The translations under genes were made by a program, and so were the position numbers. DNA of 64,000 nt, from the NCBI RefSeq assembly GCF_014635245.1, contig NZ_BMCP01000001.1, positions 1,054,001 through 1,118,000 of the forward strand. The letters are read 5' to 3'. How positions within the stretch are numbered: the stretch's first letter is position 1; each line of letters begins with the position of its first letter. This document shows positions 36,193 to 48,067 of this stretch, in pieces. Source of the stretch: Agaricicola taiwanensis (lineage in GTDB: Bacteria; Pseudomonadota; Alphaproteobacteria; Rhizobiales; Methylopilaceae). A model generated the notes under the pieces. The model was not told where the DNA came from, made no database searches, and saw only the letters and a program-made list of their open reading frames with translations.

Positions 36193-36564
36193 ATGTCGAC
36201 ACTTCGCTACACCAAAGATCATGAATATGTCCGCGTCGAAGGCGATGTCGCCGTCGTCGGCATAACGGACTTCGCGCAAAGCCAGCTGGGAGATGTCGTC
36301 TATGTCGAGCTTCCCGCCGCGGGCAAGAAGGTGACCAAGGGCGGCGAGGCGGCCGTCGTGGAAAGCGTGAAGGCCGCCAGCGAGGTCTACGCCCCGGTCA
36401 GCGGCGAAGTGGTCGAGATCAACAGCGAGCTGGAAGGCACCCCGGCGCTCGTCAACGAAGACCCGCTCGGGAAGGGCTGGTTCTTGAAGATCAGACTGTC
36501 CGATGCCTCGGAACTGGAGGGGCTGATGGATGAGGCTGCCTACAAAAGCCACGTCGGCGAGTGA
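36193..36564 (+). CDS. gcvH: Glycine cleavage system H protein
   Basis: A 123-residue lipoyl carrier protein with the lipoylation lysine in [14 protein letters not shown] (near residue 61) and the usual C-terminal [10 protein letters not shown] segment. It shuttles the aminomethyl group between the P, T and L proteins. It follows gcvT by 18 bases. Confidence 0.98.
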   Translation: MSTLRYTKDHEYVRVEGDVAVVGITDFAQSQLGDVVYVELPAAGKKVTKGGEAAVVESVKAASEVYAPVSGEVVEINSELEGTPALVNEDPLGKGWFLKIRLSDASELEGLMDEAAYKSHVGE

Positions 36565-36634
36565 CCATCTCCCGTCGCCATCCGTTCTGTTTGAAATGAT
36601 CATCTGAGGGCCTGACCCTCACTGAGAGAGCCCA

Positions 36635-37981
36635 ATGCGTTATCTGCCTCTGACACCGGACGATCGCACAGACATGTTGCGCCGGGTCGGCGCCTCCTCC
36701 ATCGACGCGCTGTTTGCCGACATCCCCGCCAAGGTGCGGCAGACCGAGCTTCCCGATCTGCCGCGTGCGAAGGGCGAGATGGAGGTCGAGCGCATTCTGG
36801 GCCGCATGGCCGGCAGGAATGTCTCGGCATCCTCCGTGCCCTTCTTCGTCGGTGCCGGTGCCTATAAGCATCATGTTCCCGCCTCGGTGGATCACCTGAT
36901 TCAGCGCTCGGAGTTCCTGACCTCCTACACGCCCTATCAGCCCGAGATCGCCCAGGGCACGCTGCAGTATCTTTACGAGTTCCAGACGCAGGTGGCGCTT
37001 CTGACGGGCATGGAGGTCGCCAATGCCTCCATGTACGACGGCTCCACTGGCACCGGCGAAGCGGTGCTGATGGCGCACCGCGTCACCAAGCGCCGCAAGG
37101 CGGTGCTGTCGGGCGGGCTGCACCCGCACTACCGCGACGTCGTGGAAACGCTCGGCCGTTTCGCAGGCGACAGCATCAAGGCCATGCCGGCCGACGTGCG
37201 CGGTGAGGAGGACATACTCGGCCAAATTGACGACGAGACCTCCTGTGTCGTGGTGCAATCGCCCGATGTCTACGGCAATCTGCGAGACCTGCGGCCCATC
37301 GCGGAAAAGGCTCATGCCCACGGCGCGCTGCTGGTGACGGTTTTCACCGAGGCCATGTCGCTCGGCCTCGTGGAGTCGCCCGGCGCGCAGGGTGCCGACA
37401 TCGTGGTCGGCGAGGGCCAGTCCATCGGCAATCCGCTGACCTTCGGCGGCCCCTATGTCGGCCTCTTCGCCACCCGCGAAAAGTTCATCCGCCAGATGCC
37501 GGGACGCCTCTGCGGGGAAACCGTCGATGCCGAGGGCAAGCGCGGCTATGTGCTGACGCTGTCGACCCGCGAGCAGCACATCCGCCGCGACAAGGCCACG
37601 TCGAACATCTGCACCAATTCCGGTCTCTGCTGTCTCGCCTTCACCATCCACCTTTCGCTTCTGGGCGAAAAGGGCCTGCGCCGCACCGCCGAGACCTGCC
37701 ATGCCAATGCGGTCCTGCTGGCGGACGCTCTTGAACAGGTGCCGGGTGTCGAAGTGCTGACCGAGGCCTTTTTCAACGAGTTCACGCTCAAGGTGCCGGG
37801 CAATGCGGCTGAGGTGATCGAGAAGCTGGCGGAAAAGGGCGTGCTCGGCGGCGTACCGGTATCCCGCCTTGAGCCCGGCAGGCCGGAACTGGAAAACCTG
37901 ATCCTCGTCGCGTCCACCGAGATCAACACGGACGACGATCGCGCCGCCTATGCGGCCGCACTGAAGGAGGTGCTCGCATGA
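36635..37981 (+). CDS. gcvPA: Glycine dehydrogenase (decarboxylating) subunit 1
   Basis: A 448-residue N-terminal half of the P protein ([65 protein letters not shown]). The P protein here is two polypeptides, as in many Gram-positive bacteria and some alphaproteobacteria, rather than the single 950-residue chain of E. coli and most rhizobia. It has no PLP-lysine; that lies on subunit 2. The stop overlaps the gcvPB start by four bases, which suits one-to-one synthesis of the heterotetramer. Confidence 0.97.
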   Translation: MRYLPLTPDDRTDMLRRVGASSIDALFADIPAKVRQTELPDLPRAKGEMEVERILGRMAGRNVSASSVPFFVGAGAYKHHVPASVDHLIQRSEFLTSYTPYQPEIAQGTLQYLYEFQTQVALLTGMEVANASMYDGSTGTGEAVLMAHRVTKRRKAVLSGGLHPHYRDVVETLGRFAGDSIKAMPADVRGEEDILGQIDDETSCVVVQSPDVYGNLRDLRPIAEKAHAHGALLVTVFTEAMSLGLVESPGAQGADIVVGEGQSIGNPLTFGGPYVGLFATREKFIRQMPGRLCGETVDAEGKRGYVLTLSTREQHIRRDKATSNICTNSGLCCLAFTIHLSLLGEKGLRRTAETCHANAVLLADALEQVPGVEVLTEAFFNEFTLKVPGNAAEVIEKLAEKGVLGGVPVSRLEPGRPELENLILVASTEINTDDDRAAYAAALKEVLA

Positions 37982-39555
37982 GCATGAACCGCGAAGGCCG
38001 TGGCGCGACCGCCCCCGAAATCCACGAGGTCCACCAGGACCACAAGACCTTCACCGGCAATCGCGCCTTGCGCATCGAGGAGGCGCTGCTGTTCGAGATC
38101 GGCCGTCCGGAGGTCACCGGCGTCGATCTTCCCGAGCCGCCGAAGGTGGCAAAGCGCCTCGGCAGGCATGAACGCAAAGCCCCCATCAACCTCCCCGGCC
38201 TTGCCGAGCCTGAGGCGGTTCGGCATTACGTGCGCCTCTCCCGGCACAATTATTCCATCGACAACGGCATTTTTCCCTTGGGCTCGTGCACCATGAAGCA
38301 CAACCCGCGCCTCAACGAGAAAATGGCGCGTCTGCCGGGCTTCGGCGATGTGCATCCGCTGCAGCCGCAGTCAACGGTGCCAGGCGCTATCGAGCTTATC
38401 TCAGAGCTGTCGCGCTGGTTGATCGAGCTCACCGGAATGCAAGCCGTTGCCATGAGCCCCAAGGCAGGTGCCCATGGCGAACTGTGCGGCATGATGGCCA
38501 TCAAGGCGGCGCTCGAGGCCCGTGGCGAAGAACACCGCAAGGTGGTGCTCGTGCCCGATAGCGCCCATGGCACCAATCCCGCCACTGCCGCGCTGATCGG
38601 CTTTGAGGTGAAGCCCGTTCCGGCACGCGCCGATGGAACTGTCGATCCGGAGGAGGTGAGGAAGCGCGTCGGTCCCGATGTCGCGGCGATCATGCTGACC
38701 AATCCCAACACCTGCGGCCTGTTCGAGCGCGATGTGGTGGAGATCGCCAAAGCGATCCATGATGCCGGCGCTTACTTCTATGCCGATGGTGCCAACTTCA
38801 ACGCCATCGTCGGCAAGGCCAAGGTCGGTGATCTCGGCGTCGACGCCATGCACATCAACCTGCACAAAACCTTCTCGACACCCCATGGTGGCGGTGGCCC
38901 GGGTGCGGGACCGGTGGTGCTGTCCGAGCGCCTTGCCGCTTACGCGCCGCGGCCTTTGGTAGTGTCGGATGGCGGGAATGTCGCCTTGCTCGAACATGCG
39001 GAAGGAGGCGCCGCGGAAAGCCTTGGCCGCATGACGGCCTTCCATGGCCAGATGGGCATGTATGTGCGGGCGCTGAGCTATATGCTGAGCCATGGCGCCG
39101 ACGGCCTGAGGCAGGCCTCCGAAGACGCTGTGCTCAATGCCAATTACATCCGCGCCTGCCTGCAGGACCTTTACTCGGCGCCTGCGGGCGACCGCCCATG
39201 CATGCATGAGATCCTATTCGACGACAGTTTCCTCGAGGGCACCGGCATCACCACGCTCGACATCGCCAAGGCCATGATCGACGAGGGTTTCCATCCCATG
39301 ACGGTCTATTTCCCGCTCGTGGTTCATGGTGCCATGCTGATCGAACCGACGGAGAGCGAGTCGCGCGCGAGCCTCGATTTCTTCATCGCCGCCATGCGGG
39401 ATCTCGCCATGGCGGCAAAGGCGGGGGATACCGCGCGGTTCAAGGAAGCACCGCGCTACGCGCCGCGCCGCCGCCTTGACGAGACCCGCGCCGCCCGTCA
39501 GCCGAAATTGCGCTGGCAGGCTCCTGAGCCCATGGCGGCGGAAGCGGCCGAGTAG
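37978..39555 (+). CDS. gcvPB: Glycine dehydrogenase (decarboxylating) subunit 2
   Basis: A 525-residue C-terminal half of the P protein, carrying the PLP-binding lysine in [18 protein letters not shown] (near residue 299) and the [12 protein letters not shown] and [13 protein letters not shown] motifs. With GcvPA it decarboxylates glycine and loads the aminomethyl group onto GcvH. About 20 residues beyond the usual end ([14 protein letters not shown] onward) are poorly conserved. Last gene of the gcv operon, seven bases from the end of a convergent small gene. Confidence 0.97.
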   Translation: MSMNREGRGATAPEIHEVHQDHKTFTGNRALRIEEALLFEIGRPEVTGVDLPEPPKVAKRLGRHERKAPINLPGLAEPEAVRHYVRLSRHNYSIDNGIFPLGSCTMKHNPRLNEKMARLPGFGDVHPLQPQSTVPGAIELISELSRWLIELTGMQAVAMSPKAGAHGELCGMMAIKAALEARGEEHRKVVLVPDSAHGTNPATAALIGFEVKPVPARADGTVDPEEVRKRVGPDVAAIMLTNPNTCGLFERDVVEIAKAIHDAGAYFYADGANFNAIVGKAKVGDLGVDAMHINLHKTFSTPHGGGGPGAGPVVLSERLAAYAPRPLVVSDGGNVALLEHAEGGAAESLGRMTAFHGQMGMYVRALSYMLSHGADGLRQASEDAVLNANYIRACLQDLYSAPAGDRPCMHEILFDDSFLEGTGITTLDIAKAMIDEGFHPMTVYFPLVVHGAMLIEPTESESRASLDFFIAAMRDLAMAAKAGDTARFKEAPRYAPRRRLDETRAARQPKLRWQAPEPMAAEAAE

Positions 39556-39561
39556 ACCCGT

Positions 39562-39753
39562 CTACCGGCTGTTGTTGGGCAAGGCCCCGGGCTGCTCGCG
39601 CTGGCCGGGGTTATTGGCCGGCACGTCGCGAACCGTTTCATCCTGGCCGGACAGGTCACCGTCGCCGGTGCTGCCGACATAGGTGTTGTAGACGAACCAT
39701 CCGCCGCCGAGCAGGATGACGACGGCCAGGATCACAGCATGGGAGCGCTTCAT
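39562..39753 (-). CDS. Small single-pass membrane protein of unknown function
   Basis: A 63-residue protein with one N-terminal transmembrane helix (AVILAVVILLGGGWFVYNTYV) and a short polar tail rich in Asp, Gly, Gln and Asn. No family recognised. Its start overlaps the stop of the hibernation-factor-like gene by four bases (ATGA), so it is translated with that gene, which supports it as real. The tail would be periplasmic. Confidence 0.65.
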   Translation of the reverse strand: MKRSHAVILAVVILLGGGWFVYNTYVGSTGDGDLSGQDETVRDVPANNPGQREQPGALPNNSR

Positions 39754-40337
39754 GACGGGGACGCTCCCGCTGCCGGACGCACCTTGCTCGCGGTCGGGCC
39801 GGTGTCGCCATCCTCCTCGACATAGTGAACGCTATCGCCGCGTTTCAGATCTTCGAAATTGCCGCCGAGCAGGCTGTTGCGGTGGAAGTAGAGCAGGGCG
39901 CCCGACGAGGTCATCAGGAAGCCGTAGTCCTCCTCCGGATGCATCTCGGCGACCTGGGCCAGAAGCTGGCTGGAGGTGTCGTTGACGTGGGTCTTGGTGC
40001 GGCCCTGCTGCTTCTGTTTGAAATCCAGCAAGCGCCGTTCGGCGATGCTGAAGGATTCGTTCAAAGCCTGCCGCATATCCGGGTTCTGGTATTTCTTGGT
40101 CAAATGATCGGGCTCGTGAGCGACGACAATGTCCTTGTGACCGGGAACGCTGAGTTCGATTCGTACCACCGGCGGCGTCGCGGAACCTGACGAGTGGGCC
40201 ATTTTGTCGATGCGGACCCGCGCCGTGATCAGCCTCGGATAGATCTCCTCCAGGCGGGCGACCCGTGCCTCGATCTCCTTCTTCACCCATTCCGACGATT
40301 CGATCTGGTGAAACGCGATCTCGATGGGAATCTGCAT
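39750..40337 (-). CDS. HPF/RaiA-type ribosome-associated domain fused to a cold-shock-like domain
   Basis: A 195-residue two-domain protein. Residues 1-110 resemble the sigma-54 modulation/HPF/RaiA fold: IPIEIAFHQIESSEWVKKEI start, ARVRID strand, VRIELSVPGH strand, and a long helix near 85-110. Residues 130-185 resemble a cold-shock domain (DYGFLMTSSGALLYFHRNSL, FEDLKRGDSVHYVEEDGDTGPTASKVR). The first ATG of the open frame (40376) gives 13 extra residues; the ATG at 40335-40337 starts directly with the conserved strand and is preferred. It probably binds ribosomes in stress or stationary phase; the cold-shock half would add RNA binding. Known in databases as a fusion, but poorly studied. Confidence 0.8.
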   Translation of the reverse strand: MQIPIEIAFHQIESSEWVKKEIEARVARLEEIYPRLITARVRIDKMAHSSGSATPPVVRIELSVPGHKDIVVAHEPDHLTKKYQNPDMRQALNESFSIAERRLLDFKQKQQGRTKTHVNDTSSQLLAQVAEMHPEEDYGFLMTSSGALLYFHRNSLLGGNFEDLKRGDSVHYVEEDGDTGPTASKVRPAAGASPS

Positions 40338-41929
<1,592 letters not shown>

Positions 41930-42015
41930 GCGCCAGGACGGCGCTTGACCCCAGAAGCGGGTCCCGCGGCGGCGGGCGGTTTGTCCTCCAGTACGACCGT
42001 CGCCGCGGGAACAGC

Positions 42016-43098
42016 CTATCTCCTCGCAAGCTCCACGGCCTTGCGGAAGACGCTGGGCAGGGCTTCACTGTCGATCGAAGCCGGTGCAGCCCACCAGGCT
42101 CCTTCGGGCGCCACCGCCGTCTGCGGCAGATCGGCGGCAAAGACCTCCAGCGTCAGCGCGAAATGGCTGAACACATGGGTGACGACGCCGGTCCTGATCC
42201 GCCAATCGGCCGGAAACGGCGCCTGTGTGAGAACAGTGTCCCGATCCAGTCGTGGCCCCCAGGGCGTGGTCGGCAGTTCCGTCATTCCGCCGAGGAGCCC
42301 CTTCGGGGGCCGGCGGCGCAGCAGGATGGCCCCGTCCGGGCGCCTCGCCCAGAAGGCGGCGCCGAAGCGTTCCGGCTTTGCGGGTTTGGCTGCTTTCCGG
42401 GGAAGGCTGTCCTGAATGCCTTTCGCACGCGCCTCGCAGGCCGTGGCCCAGGGGCAGAGCACGCAGGCGGGCCTCTTCGGCGTGCAAATCGTTGCGCCGA
42501 GATCCATGACGGCCTGCGCAAAATCTCCCGGCCGTTCGTCCGGCGTCAGCGTTCCCGACAATGTCCTGAGGCGCGGCTTTGATCCTGGAAGGGGCTCCTC
42601 CACGGCAAAAAGCCGCGCCACGACACGCTCCCAGTTGCCGTCCATGGGTGTCGCCTTGAGGTCGAAGGCGATGGCGGCGACGGCAGCGGCCGTGTAGGGG
42701 CCGATGCCGGGAAGGGTTAGAAGCTCAGCCTCGCTGGAGGGGAAGATCCCGTGATGCCGGTCCATCACGGCCTTGGCGCAGGCGTGCAGATTTCGCGCAC
42801 GGGCGTAATAGCCAAGACCTGCCCAGAGCTTCAGAACCTCCTCCACCGGCGCCCCGGCCAGGGCCGCGACATCAGGAAAGCGGGTGAGGAAGCGCAGGAA
42901 GTAGGGCGCGGCGGCAACCGTCGTCGTCTGCTGCAGCATGATCTCGGAAAGCCAGACACGGTAGGGGTCGGCTTTCTCACCCGGCAGCGCGCGCCAGGGC
43001 AGGCGCCGCCGGTGGCGGTCGTACCAGGCAAGTAGCGCCCCGGCCTCCGGGCGGTTCAGCGGGGCAGCTCCAGGCAATGAAAAATCTCTCCAGGACAC
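42016..43098 (-). CDS. mutY: A/G-specific adenine glycosylase
   Basis: A 360-residue MutY with the catalytic glutamate region WLSEIMLQQTT, helix-hairpin-helix LPGIGPYTAAAVAAIAF, the aspartate in PMDGNWERV and a 4Fe-4S loop (cysteines in CTPKRPACVLCPWATAC). It is followed by a C-terminal NUDIX-like 8-oxoguanine recognition domain (FWARRPDGAILLRRRP; GLLGGMTELPTT). It removes adenine mispaired with 8-oxoG. It is divergent from the DUF721 gene and convergent with ccrM. Confidence 0.97.
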   Translation of the reverse strand: MSWRDFSLPGAAPLNRPEAGALLAWYDRHRRRLPWRALPGEKADPYRVWLSEIMLQQTTTVAAAPYFLRFLTRFPDVAALAGAPVEEVLKLWAGLGYYARARNLHACAKAVMDRHHGIFPSSEAELLTLPGIGPYTAAAVAAIAFDLKATPMDGNWERVVARLFAVEEPLPGSKPRLRTLSGTLTPDERPGDFAQAVMDLGATICTPKRPACVLCPWATACEARAKGIQDSLPRKAAKPAKPERFGAAFWARRPDGAILLRRRPPKGLLGGMTELPTTPWGPRLDRDTVLTQAPFPADWRIRTGVVTHVFSHFALTLEVFAADLPQTAVAPEGAWWAAPASIDSEALPSVFRKAVELARR

Positions 43099-43214
43099 GG
43101 CACCCCTGACATGGCAGGAGCGCTTGGTCGCGACAAGGGCCCTGCGGGAAGGCGGACATCGTGACGCGAGGGAGCCAATGACGATCGGCGGAGCAAAGTG
43201 TAATCTTACCGCCC

Positions 43215-43733
43215 ATGAGCCAGCCGCCCACCCGCAGAAAGACGAAGACCCTCGCCGAGCTGATCCCCGGCTGCATGAGCGACGCCCTCGCGGCGCAGGG
43301 CTTCGCCAATGCCGATATCATCAGCAACTGGCCCGCCATCGTCGGGCCGCAGCTTGCCGGCTACTGTCAGCCCATCAAGCTGCAATGGCCGCCACGTGGT
43401 CCGGCGAGCAACCCTGGCGCGCCGCGCCCGCAAGCGGTCCTTCTGGTGCGGGTGGAGAGCGCCTTTGTGCTGGAGCTGCAGCACAGCGCTGCCATTGTGA
43501 TCGAACGCGTCAACCGCTATTTCGGCTGGGCCTGCGTCGGCCAGCTTCGTTTCCGCCAGGGACCGATCGAGCGCGCAAAGCCTCCCAAGGCGCCGCTGCA
43601 GGCGGATGCCGCCACCAAGGCCCATGTGGCGGCCATGGTTGGTGATGTGGCTGACGAGCGGCTGGGAGATGCCCTGCGGCGCCTGGGCGAGGCGGTGACC
43701 ATGCGGGAAAGCGCAAAGATCACTCGCAAGTGA
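43215..43733 (+). CDS. DUF721 (DciA-like) protein
   Basis: A 172-residue DUF721 protein: N-terminal helix LAELIPGCMSDALAAQGF, IISNWPAIVGPQLAGYCQPIKLQW, and strand LLVRVESAFVLELQH with VIERVNRYFGW, the core K-homology-like fold. DUF721 proteins include DciA, the ancestral loader of the replicative helicase. The C-terminal 60 residues are a low-similarity tail. It is followed by the dsbA-like and smc genes, a conserved order in Hyphomicrobiales. Confidence 0.9.
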   Translation: MSQPPTRRKTKTLAELIPGCMSDALAAQGFANADIISNWPAIVGPQLAGYCQPIKLQWPPRGPASNPGAPRPQAVLLVRVESAFVLELQHSAAIVIERVNRYFGWACVGQLRFRQGPIERAKPPKAPLQADAATKAHVAAMVGDVADERLGDALRRLGEAVTMRESAKITRK

Positions 43734-43823
43734 CCTTGCGTCCCCACTCTTGCCATGATTTCAGGATCGCAAATAGGCTAACGCTAGCCTCGTGCTGAAC
43801 CTGAGCGACAGAAGGAAGATCCA

Positions 43824-44483
43824 GTGCGCGCCACCCGCCGTGAATTTTTGAACGCAGCTGCCGGACTGGCGATCGTCGCTGGCCTCGCGCACGTCACGGG
43901 TCTGTCCGTGATCAATCCTGCGGCCGCGCAGTCTCCGTCCGTCGAAGACCTGATGGCTGAGGGACCGCTTCCGGACAAGGCGTTGGGCGATGCCAATGCG
44001 CCGGTCACGATCGTTGAATATGCCTCGCTCACCTGCTCCCATTGTGGTGACTTCCACGCCACGGTCTATCCGGTGCTCAAGTCGAAATACATCGACACTG
44101 GCAAGGTGCGCTTCATCTTCCGAGAGTTCCCGCTCGACAATTTCGCCGCCGCGGGATTCATGCTGGCGCGCTGCGCCGAGGGCGACCAGTACTTCCCCAT
44201 CGTCGACGCCTTCTTCAACCAGCAGAAGGCCCTGTTCAACGCCTCCGAGCCGTTCGCTTGGCTGACCACCTTTGCCAAGCAGGTGGGCTTCACCCAGGAA
44301 AGCCTGGAAGCCTGTCTCGGCAATCAGGAGCTTCTGGACCAGGTGCAGGCCGTGCGCCAGCGGGCATCGGAGAAATATGGGGTCGAATCGACGCCTACCT
44401 TCTTCATCAACGGCAAGATCCAGCGTGGCGCCATGAGCATCGAGGAGCTGGAGAAGATCCTTCAGCCGCTTCTCCCCAGCTGA
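43824..44483 (+). CDS. DsbA-family thioredoxin-fold protein, probable Tat substrate
   Basis: A 219-residue periplasmic protein. The N-terminus carries a twin-arginine-like motif (TRREFLNAAAG) and a hydrophobic stretch with cleavage near PAAAQS. The mature part is a DsbA/BdbD-type thioredoxin fold with active site CSHC (near residue 73), cis-proline in ESTPTFFINGK and a helical insert. A further cysteine pair (CAEGDQ, ACLGNQ) sits in the insert. Start is GTG with AAGGA upstream. It may oxidise or isomerise disulfides. It lies 123 bases before smc. Confidence 0.92.
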   Translation: MRATRREFLNAAAGLAIVAGLAHVTGLSVINPAAAQSPSVEDLMAEGPLPDKALGDANAPVTIVEYASLTCSHCGDFHATVYPVLKSKYIDTGKVRFIFREFPLDNFAAAGFMLARCAEGDQYFPIVDAFFNQQKALFNASEPFAWLTTFAKQVGFTQESLEACLGNQELLDQVQAVRQRASEKYGVESTPTFFINGKIQRGAMSIEELEKILQPLLPS

Positions 44484-44606
44484 ATCGGATCGAAGGCTTG
44501 GCATTTCCAGGCTGAAGCCCGATTTTGAGACCGAGACATGCGCCGCGGGTGGCGCATGATCCGGCGCGGGATTGGTGCGCCGCATTAGACTGGGCCTCAT
44601 CGCCGC

Positions 44607-47600
44607 ATGAAGCTGACACGCCTTCGTCTTCACGGCTTCAAGTCCTTCGTTGATCAGTCCGACTTTCTCATCGAGCCGGGCCTGACGGGCATCGTCGGGC
44701 CCAATGGGTGTGGCAAGTCCAATCTGGTCGAAGGGCTGCGCTGGGTCATGGGCGAGAGTTCGCACAAGACGCTCCGCGCCGCTGAGATGGATGACGTCAT
44801 TTTCGCGGGCTCAAAGGAGCGCCCGGCGCGGAATGTCGCTGAAGTCGGCCTGACCCTTGATAATTCGGCTCATGAGGCGCCGCAGCCCTGGACGGCGGAA
44901 GAAACGCTGGAAGTCGCTCGCCGTGTCGAGCGCGGGAAAGGCTCCTCCTATCGGATCAACGGGCGCGAGGTGCGCGCTCGCGACGTGCAGATCCTCTTCG
45001 CCGATGCCTCGACCGGAGCGCGCTCGCCCTCGCTTGTGCGCCAGGGCCAGGTGGGCGAAATCATCAACGCGAAGCCGGAAGCCCGCCGCCGCGTATTGGA
45101 GGAGGCAGCTGGAATCGCCGGCCTTCATGTGCGCCGTCACGAAGCGGAGCTCAGGCTGCGGTCGGCCGAACAGAATCTCCTGAGGGTGGAAGATGTGGTC
45201 GGGCGGCTGACCGTACAGATCGAAAGCCTCAAGCGGCAGGCCCGCCATGCCGGCCGCTATCGCCAGATCTCCGCGGAAATCCGCCGGCTGGAGGCCGTCG
45301 TGCTGGAGCGGGCCTATGCGGCCGCCGTGGCAGACGCCGGTGATGCCCGGCGGGCGGTGGAGGAGGCTGAGCGGCTCGTTGCCGAGGAACTCCGACATCA
45401 GGGTGAAGCGGCGCGGGCGGAAGGGGTTGCGGCCCATGCGGTTCCACCCTTGCGTGAGACCGCCGCCGGCAGCATCGCCGCGGTTGAACGCATTCGCCAC
45501 GCCATCAACGATCTCGACCGGGAGGAGAAGCAGGCGGCCAGCCGGCTGGTGGAGGTCGAGCGTCAACTCGGCGCCATCGCCGGGGATATGGCCCGTGGTG
45601 AGGCGCTTCTCCAAGACGCCGCCGCCAGCTTGGAACGCCTCGCGGGGGAGGAAGCGGCCCTGGGCGATGACACGGACGGCGCGGCAGCCGAGGCTGTCGC
45701 AGAGACGCGCTGGCAGGAGGCCGAACGGGCACGCGTGGCTGCGGAGAAAACCCTGTCCGATCGCGCCTTGGCCGCGGCCGAGCGCCGCGCCGCACAGGAC
45801 GCGCTGGTGAGGGCAGAGCGTGATGCGACCGATCGGGCGGAACGTCTCACGCTTGAGATCGACAAGAACCGGCGGCTGATGGAAAGCCTGGAGCGCGAGC
45901 AGGCGCAGGATCCCATCACGGCATTGGCCGGTGAGGCCGAGCAGGCCGATGCGGCGCTGGCGCAGGCGGAGGCTACGCGGCAGGACGCCGATGCGGAACT
46001 CCAGCGCGCGCGGGATGCAGAGCTCGCCGCGGCCGCTCCATTGAAGGAAGCCGAGGCCGAACTGCGGCGCTATGAGGTGGAGCGCGATACGCTGGCGCGT
46101 CTGGTCGCGGCCGGTTCGAGCGGCGATGGCGCGCCGCTGCTGAATGAGCTGACCGTCGAACCGGGCTGGGAAACGGCGCTCGGTGCGGCTCTGGCGGAAG
46201 CGCTGGATGCGCCGAAGGACCGCTGGCGGGCATTGCCGCCGCTTGCGGCGGTTGAGTTTCCTCAAGGCGCGATACCGATCGCCGGCCGTGTAAAGGCGCC
46301 AGCCGAACTTGCCCGTCGTCTCGCCTTCATCGCCGTCGTGCGCCAGGAGGATGGGGCTGGGCTCCAGGACGCGTTGGCGCCGGGACAATCGCTCGTCAGC
46401 TTTGAGGGGGACCTCTGGCGCTGGGACGGCTTCACCGCCGCTTCCACCGCACCATCTCGGGCAGCTCTGAAGCTGGCCGAGCGCAACCGCCTCGCAGAGG
46501 TTGAGGGCCACGTCCTCAACGCGCGGCAACAGGCGGAGGCCCGGCGTCGGGATGCGGAGAAGGTCCGCCAGGTCCTGAGCGAGGCGCAGGAGAAAGAGAA
46601 GCAGGCCGCGCGCCTCGCGCAACTGGCGCGGCAGAGAGCCGATGCGCTCCGCACGCAGCGCGCCGCGGCAGAGCGTTCAGTGGCCGAACGCACGGCAAGC
46701 CTTGCCGGTATCGCTGCTACGATTGAGCGCCTGCAGCAGGATCTGGCGGAAGCGGAAAAGCGTCGCGCTGATGTGGCCGAGCGCCGCCGGAAGTTGCCTG
46801 AGGCTGAAGCGAGCGAGGTGGAGGGTGCTCGCCAGGAGGCGGAGAAGGCCCGTTCCCTTGCGGCGGATCTCAACGCGGCGCGACAATCCATCGCCCGCGA
46901 GCGGACACAAAGACAGGCGCGGCGCGCCAGCATCACGGCCGAGCGCCGCGCCTGGCAAGCCCGGCAGGCTGATGCCACAGCCCATCTTGACACCCTTGCC
47001 GCACGCAAGGCGGAACATGACACGGAGCGCACGCGCCTGGTGTCACTGCCTGATGATCTTGGAGCGCGCCGCCGGGCGCTTCTCGCGACATTTGATACGG
47101 CGGAACAGGAAGCGCGGGAGGCCAGCGACCGCCTGAGCCGGGCCGAAGCCCTGCGGATCGAGGCGGAGCGGGTCGCACGGGCAGCCCTGTCGTCACTCTC
47201 GCAGGCGCGTGAAGCGCTGGCGCGAGCTGAAGCCCGCCATGATGCCATGAAGGTACGGGTCGGGGAGGCGGAGGCAAGGCTTCGCGAAACGCTGGGCCGA
47301 GGTCCCGCGGGGGTGCCCGAGAGCGAAACCGCCCTTGATGATCTCATGGCCGAGCTCGACAGCCTGAAGCGCGACAGGGAACGTCTCGGTGCTGTGAATC
47401 TGCGGGCCGAGGACGAGCTTGTCGAGGTCCAGATGACCTATGATTCGCTGTCCCATGAGCGCGACGATCTCAATGAGGCGATCCGTCAGCTGCGGCAGGC
47501 GATCCAGACGCTGAATCGTGAAGGCCGGGAACGGCTTGATGCCGCCTTCACTGAGGTCAACGCCCATTTCGAGCGGCTCTTCGTGACCCTCTTCGGTGGC

Positions 47601-48011
47601 GGTGAGGCGCATCTCACCCTCGTGGAATCCGACGACCCGCTTCAGGCGGGGCTGGAGATCATGGCGCGGCCCCCAGGCAAGAAGTCGCAGACCCTGTCGC
47701 TGCTCTCGGGCGGGGAGCAGACGCTGACCGCTCTCGCCTTGATTTTCGCAATTTTCCTGACCAACCCTGCGCCGATCTGCGTGCTCGATGAGGTCGACGC
47801 ACCGCTCGACGACGCCAATGTGGAAAGATTCTGTCACCTTCTGAAGGTGATGAGCCATGATACCGCGACGCGTTTTATGATTGTGACGCACAACCCCGTC
47901 ACCATGAGCCATATGGCCCGGCTGTTCGGTGTCACCATGGCGGAACGGGGCGTGAGCCAATTAGTTTCAGTCGATCTTGAGGCCGCCGAGCAACTGCGTG
48001 AGGCCGTTTAA
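44607..48011 (+). CDS. smc: Chromosome segregation ATPase SMC
   Basis: A 1134-residue SMC with Walker A in GPNGCGKSN (residues 31-39), a first coiled-coil arm (about 165-500), a compact hinge region (about 500-650, around LAALAEALDAPKDRWRAL-like and GRVKAPAELARR), a second coiled-coil arm, the ABC signature LSGGEQ and Walker B VLDEVDAPLDD near the end. It forms condensin with ScpA and ScpB (not in this window). Arms are Ala/Arg/Glu-rich, in keeping with the high GC. The hinge is shorter than in B. subtilis SMC, usual for alphaproteobacteria. Confidence 0.97.
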   Translation: MKLTRLRLHGFKSFVDQSDFLIEPGLTGIVGPNGCGKSNLVEGLRWVMGESSHKTLRAAEMDDVIFAGSKERPARNVAEVGLTLDNSAHEAPQPWTAEETLEVARRVERGKGSSYRINGREVRARDVQILFADASTGARSPSLVRQGQVGEIINAKPEARRRVLEEAAGIAGLHVRRHEAELRLRSAEQNLLRVEDVVGRLTVQIESLKRQARHAGRYRQISAEIRRLEAVVLERAYAAAVADAGDARRAVEEAERLVAEELRHQGEAARAEGVAAHAVPPLRETAAGSIAAVERIRHAINDLDREEKQAASRLVEVERQLGAIAGDMARGEALLQDAAASLERLAGEEAALGDDTDGAAAEAVAETRWQEAERARVAAEKTLSDRALAAAERRAAQDALVRAERDATDRAERLTLEIDKNRRLMESLEREQAQDPITALAGEAEQADAALAQAEATRQDADAELQRARDAELAAAAPLKEAEAELRRYEVERDTLARLVAAGSSGDGAPLLNELTVEPGWETALGAALAEALDAPKDRWRALPPLAAVEFPQGAIPIAGRVKAPAELARRLAFIAVVRQEDGAGLQDALAPGQSLVSFEGDLWRWDGFTAASTAPSRAALKLAERNRLAEVEGHVLNARQQAEARRRDAEKVRQVLSEAQEKEKQAARLAQLARQRADALRTQRAAAERSVAERTASLAGIAATIERLQQDLAEAEKRRADVAERRRKLPEAEASEVEGARQEAEKARSLAADLNAARQSIARERTQRQARRASITAERRAWQARQADATAHLDTLAARKAEHDTERTRLVSLPDDLGARRRALLATFDTAEQEAREASDRLSRAEALRIEAERVARAALSSLSQAREALARAEARHDAMKVRVGEAEARLRETLGRGPAGVPESETALDDLMAELDSLKRDRERLGAVNLRAEDELVEVQMTYDSLSHERDDLNEAIRQLRQAIQTLNREGRERLDAAFTEVNAHFERLFVTLFGGGEAHLTLVESDDPLQAGLEIMARPPGKKSQTLSLLSGGEQTLTALALIFAIFLTNPAPICVLDEVDAPLDDANVERFCHLLKVMSHDTATRFMIVTHNPVTMSHMARLFGVTMAERGVSQLVSVDLEAAEQLREAV

Positions 48012-48067
48012 GGCCGGGTCGCGCGATTCGTTCAAAAATGAGCGGGTTAATATCTGGTAAGGCCGCC

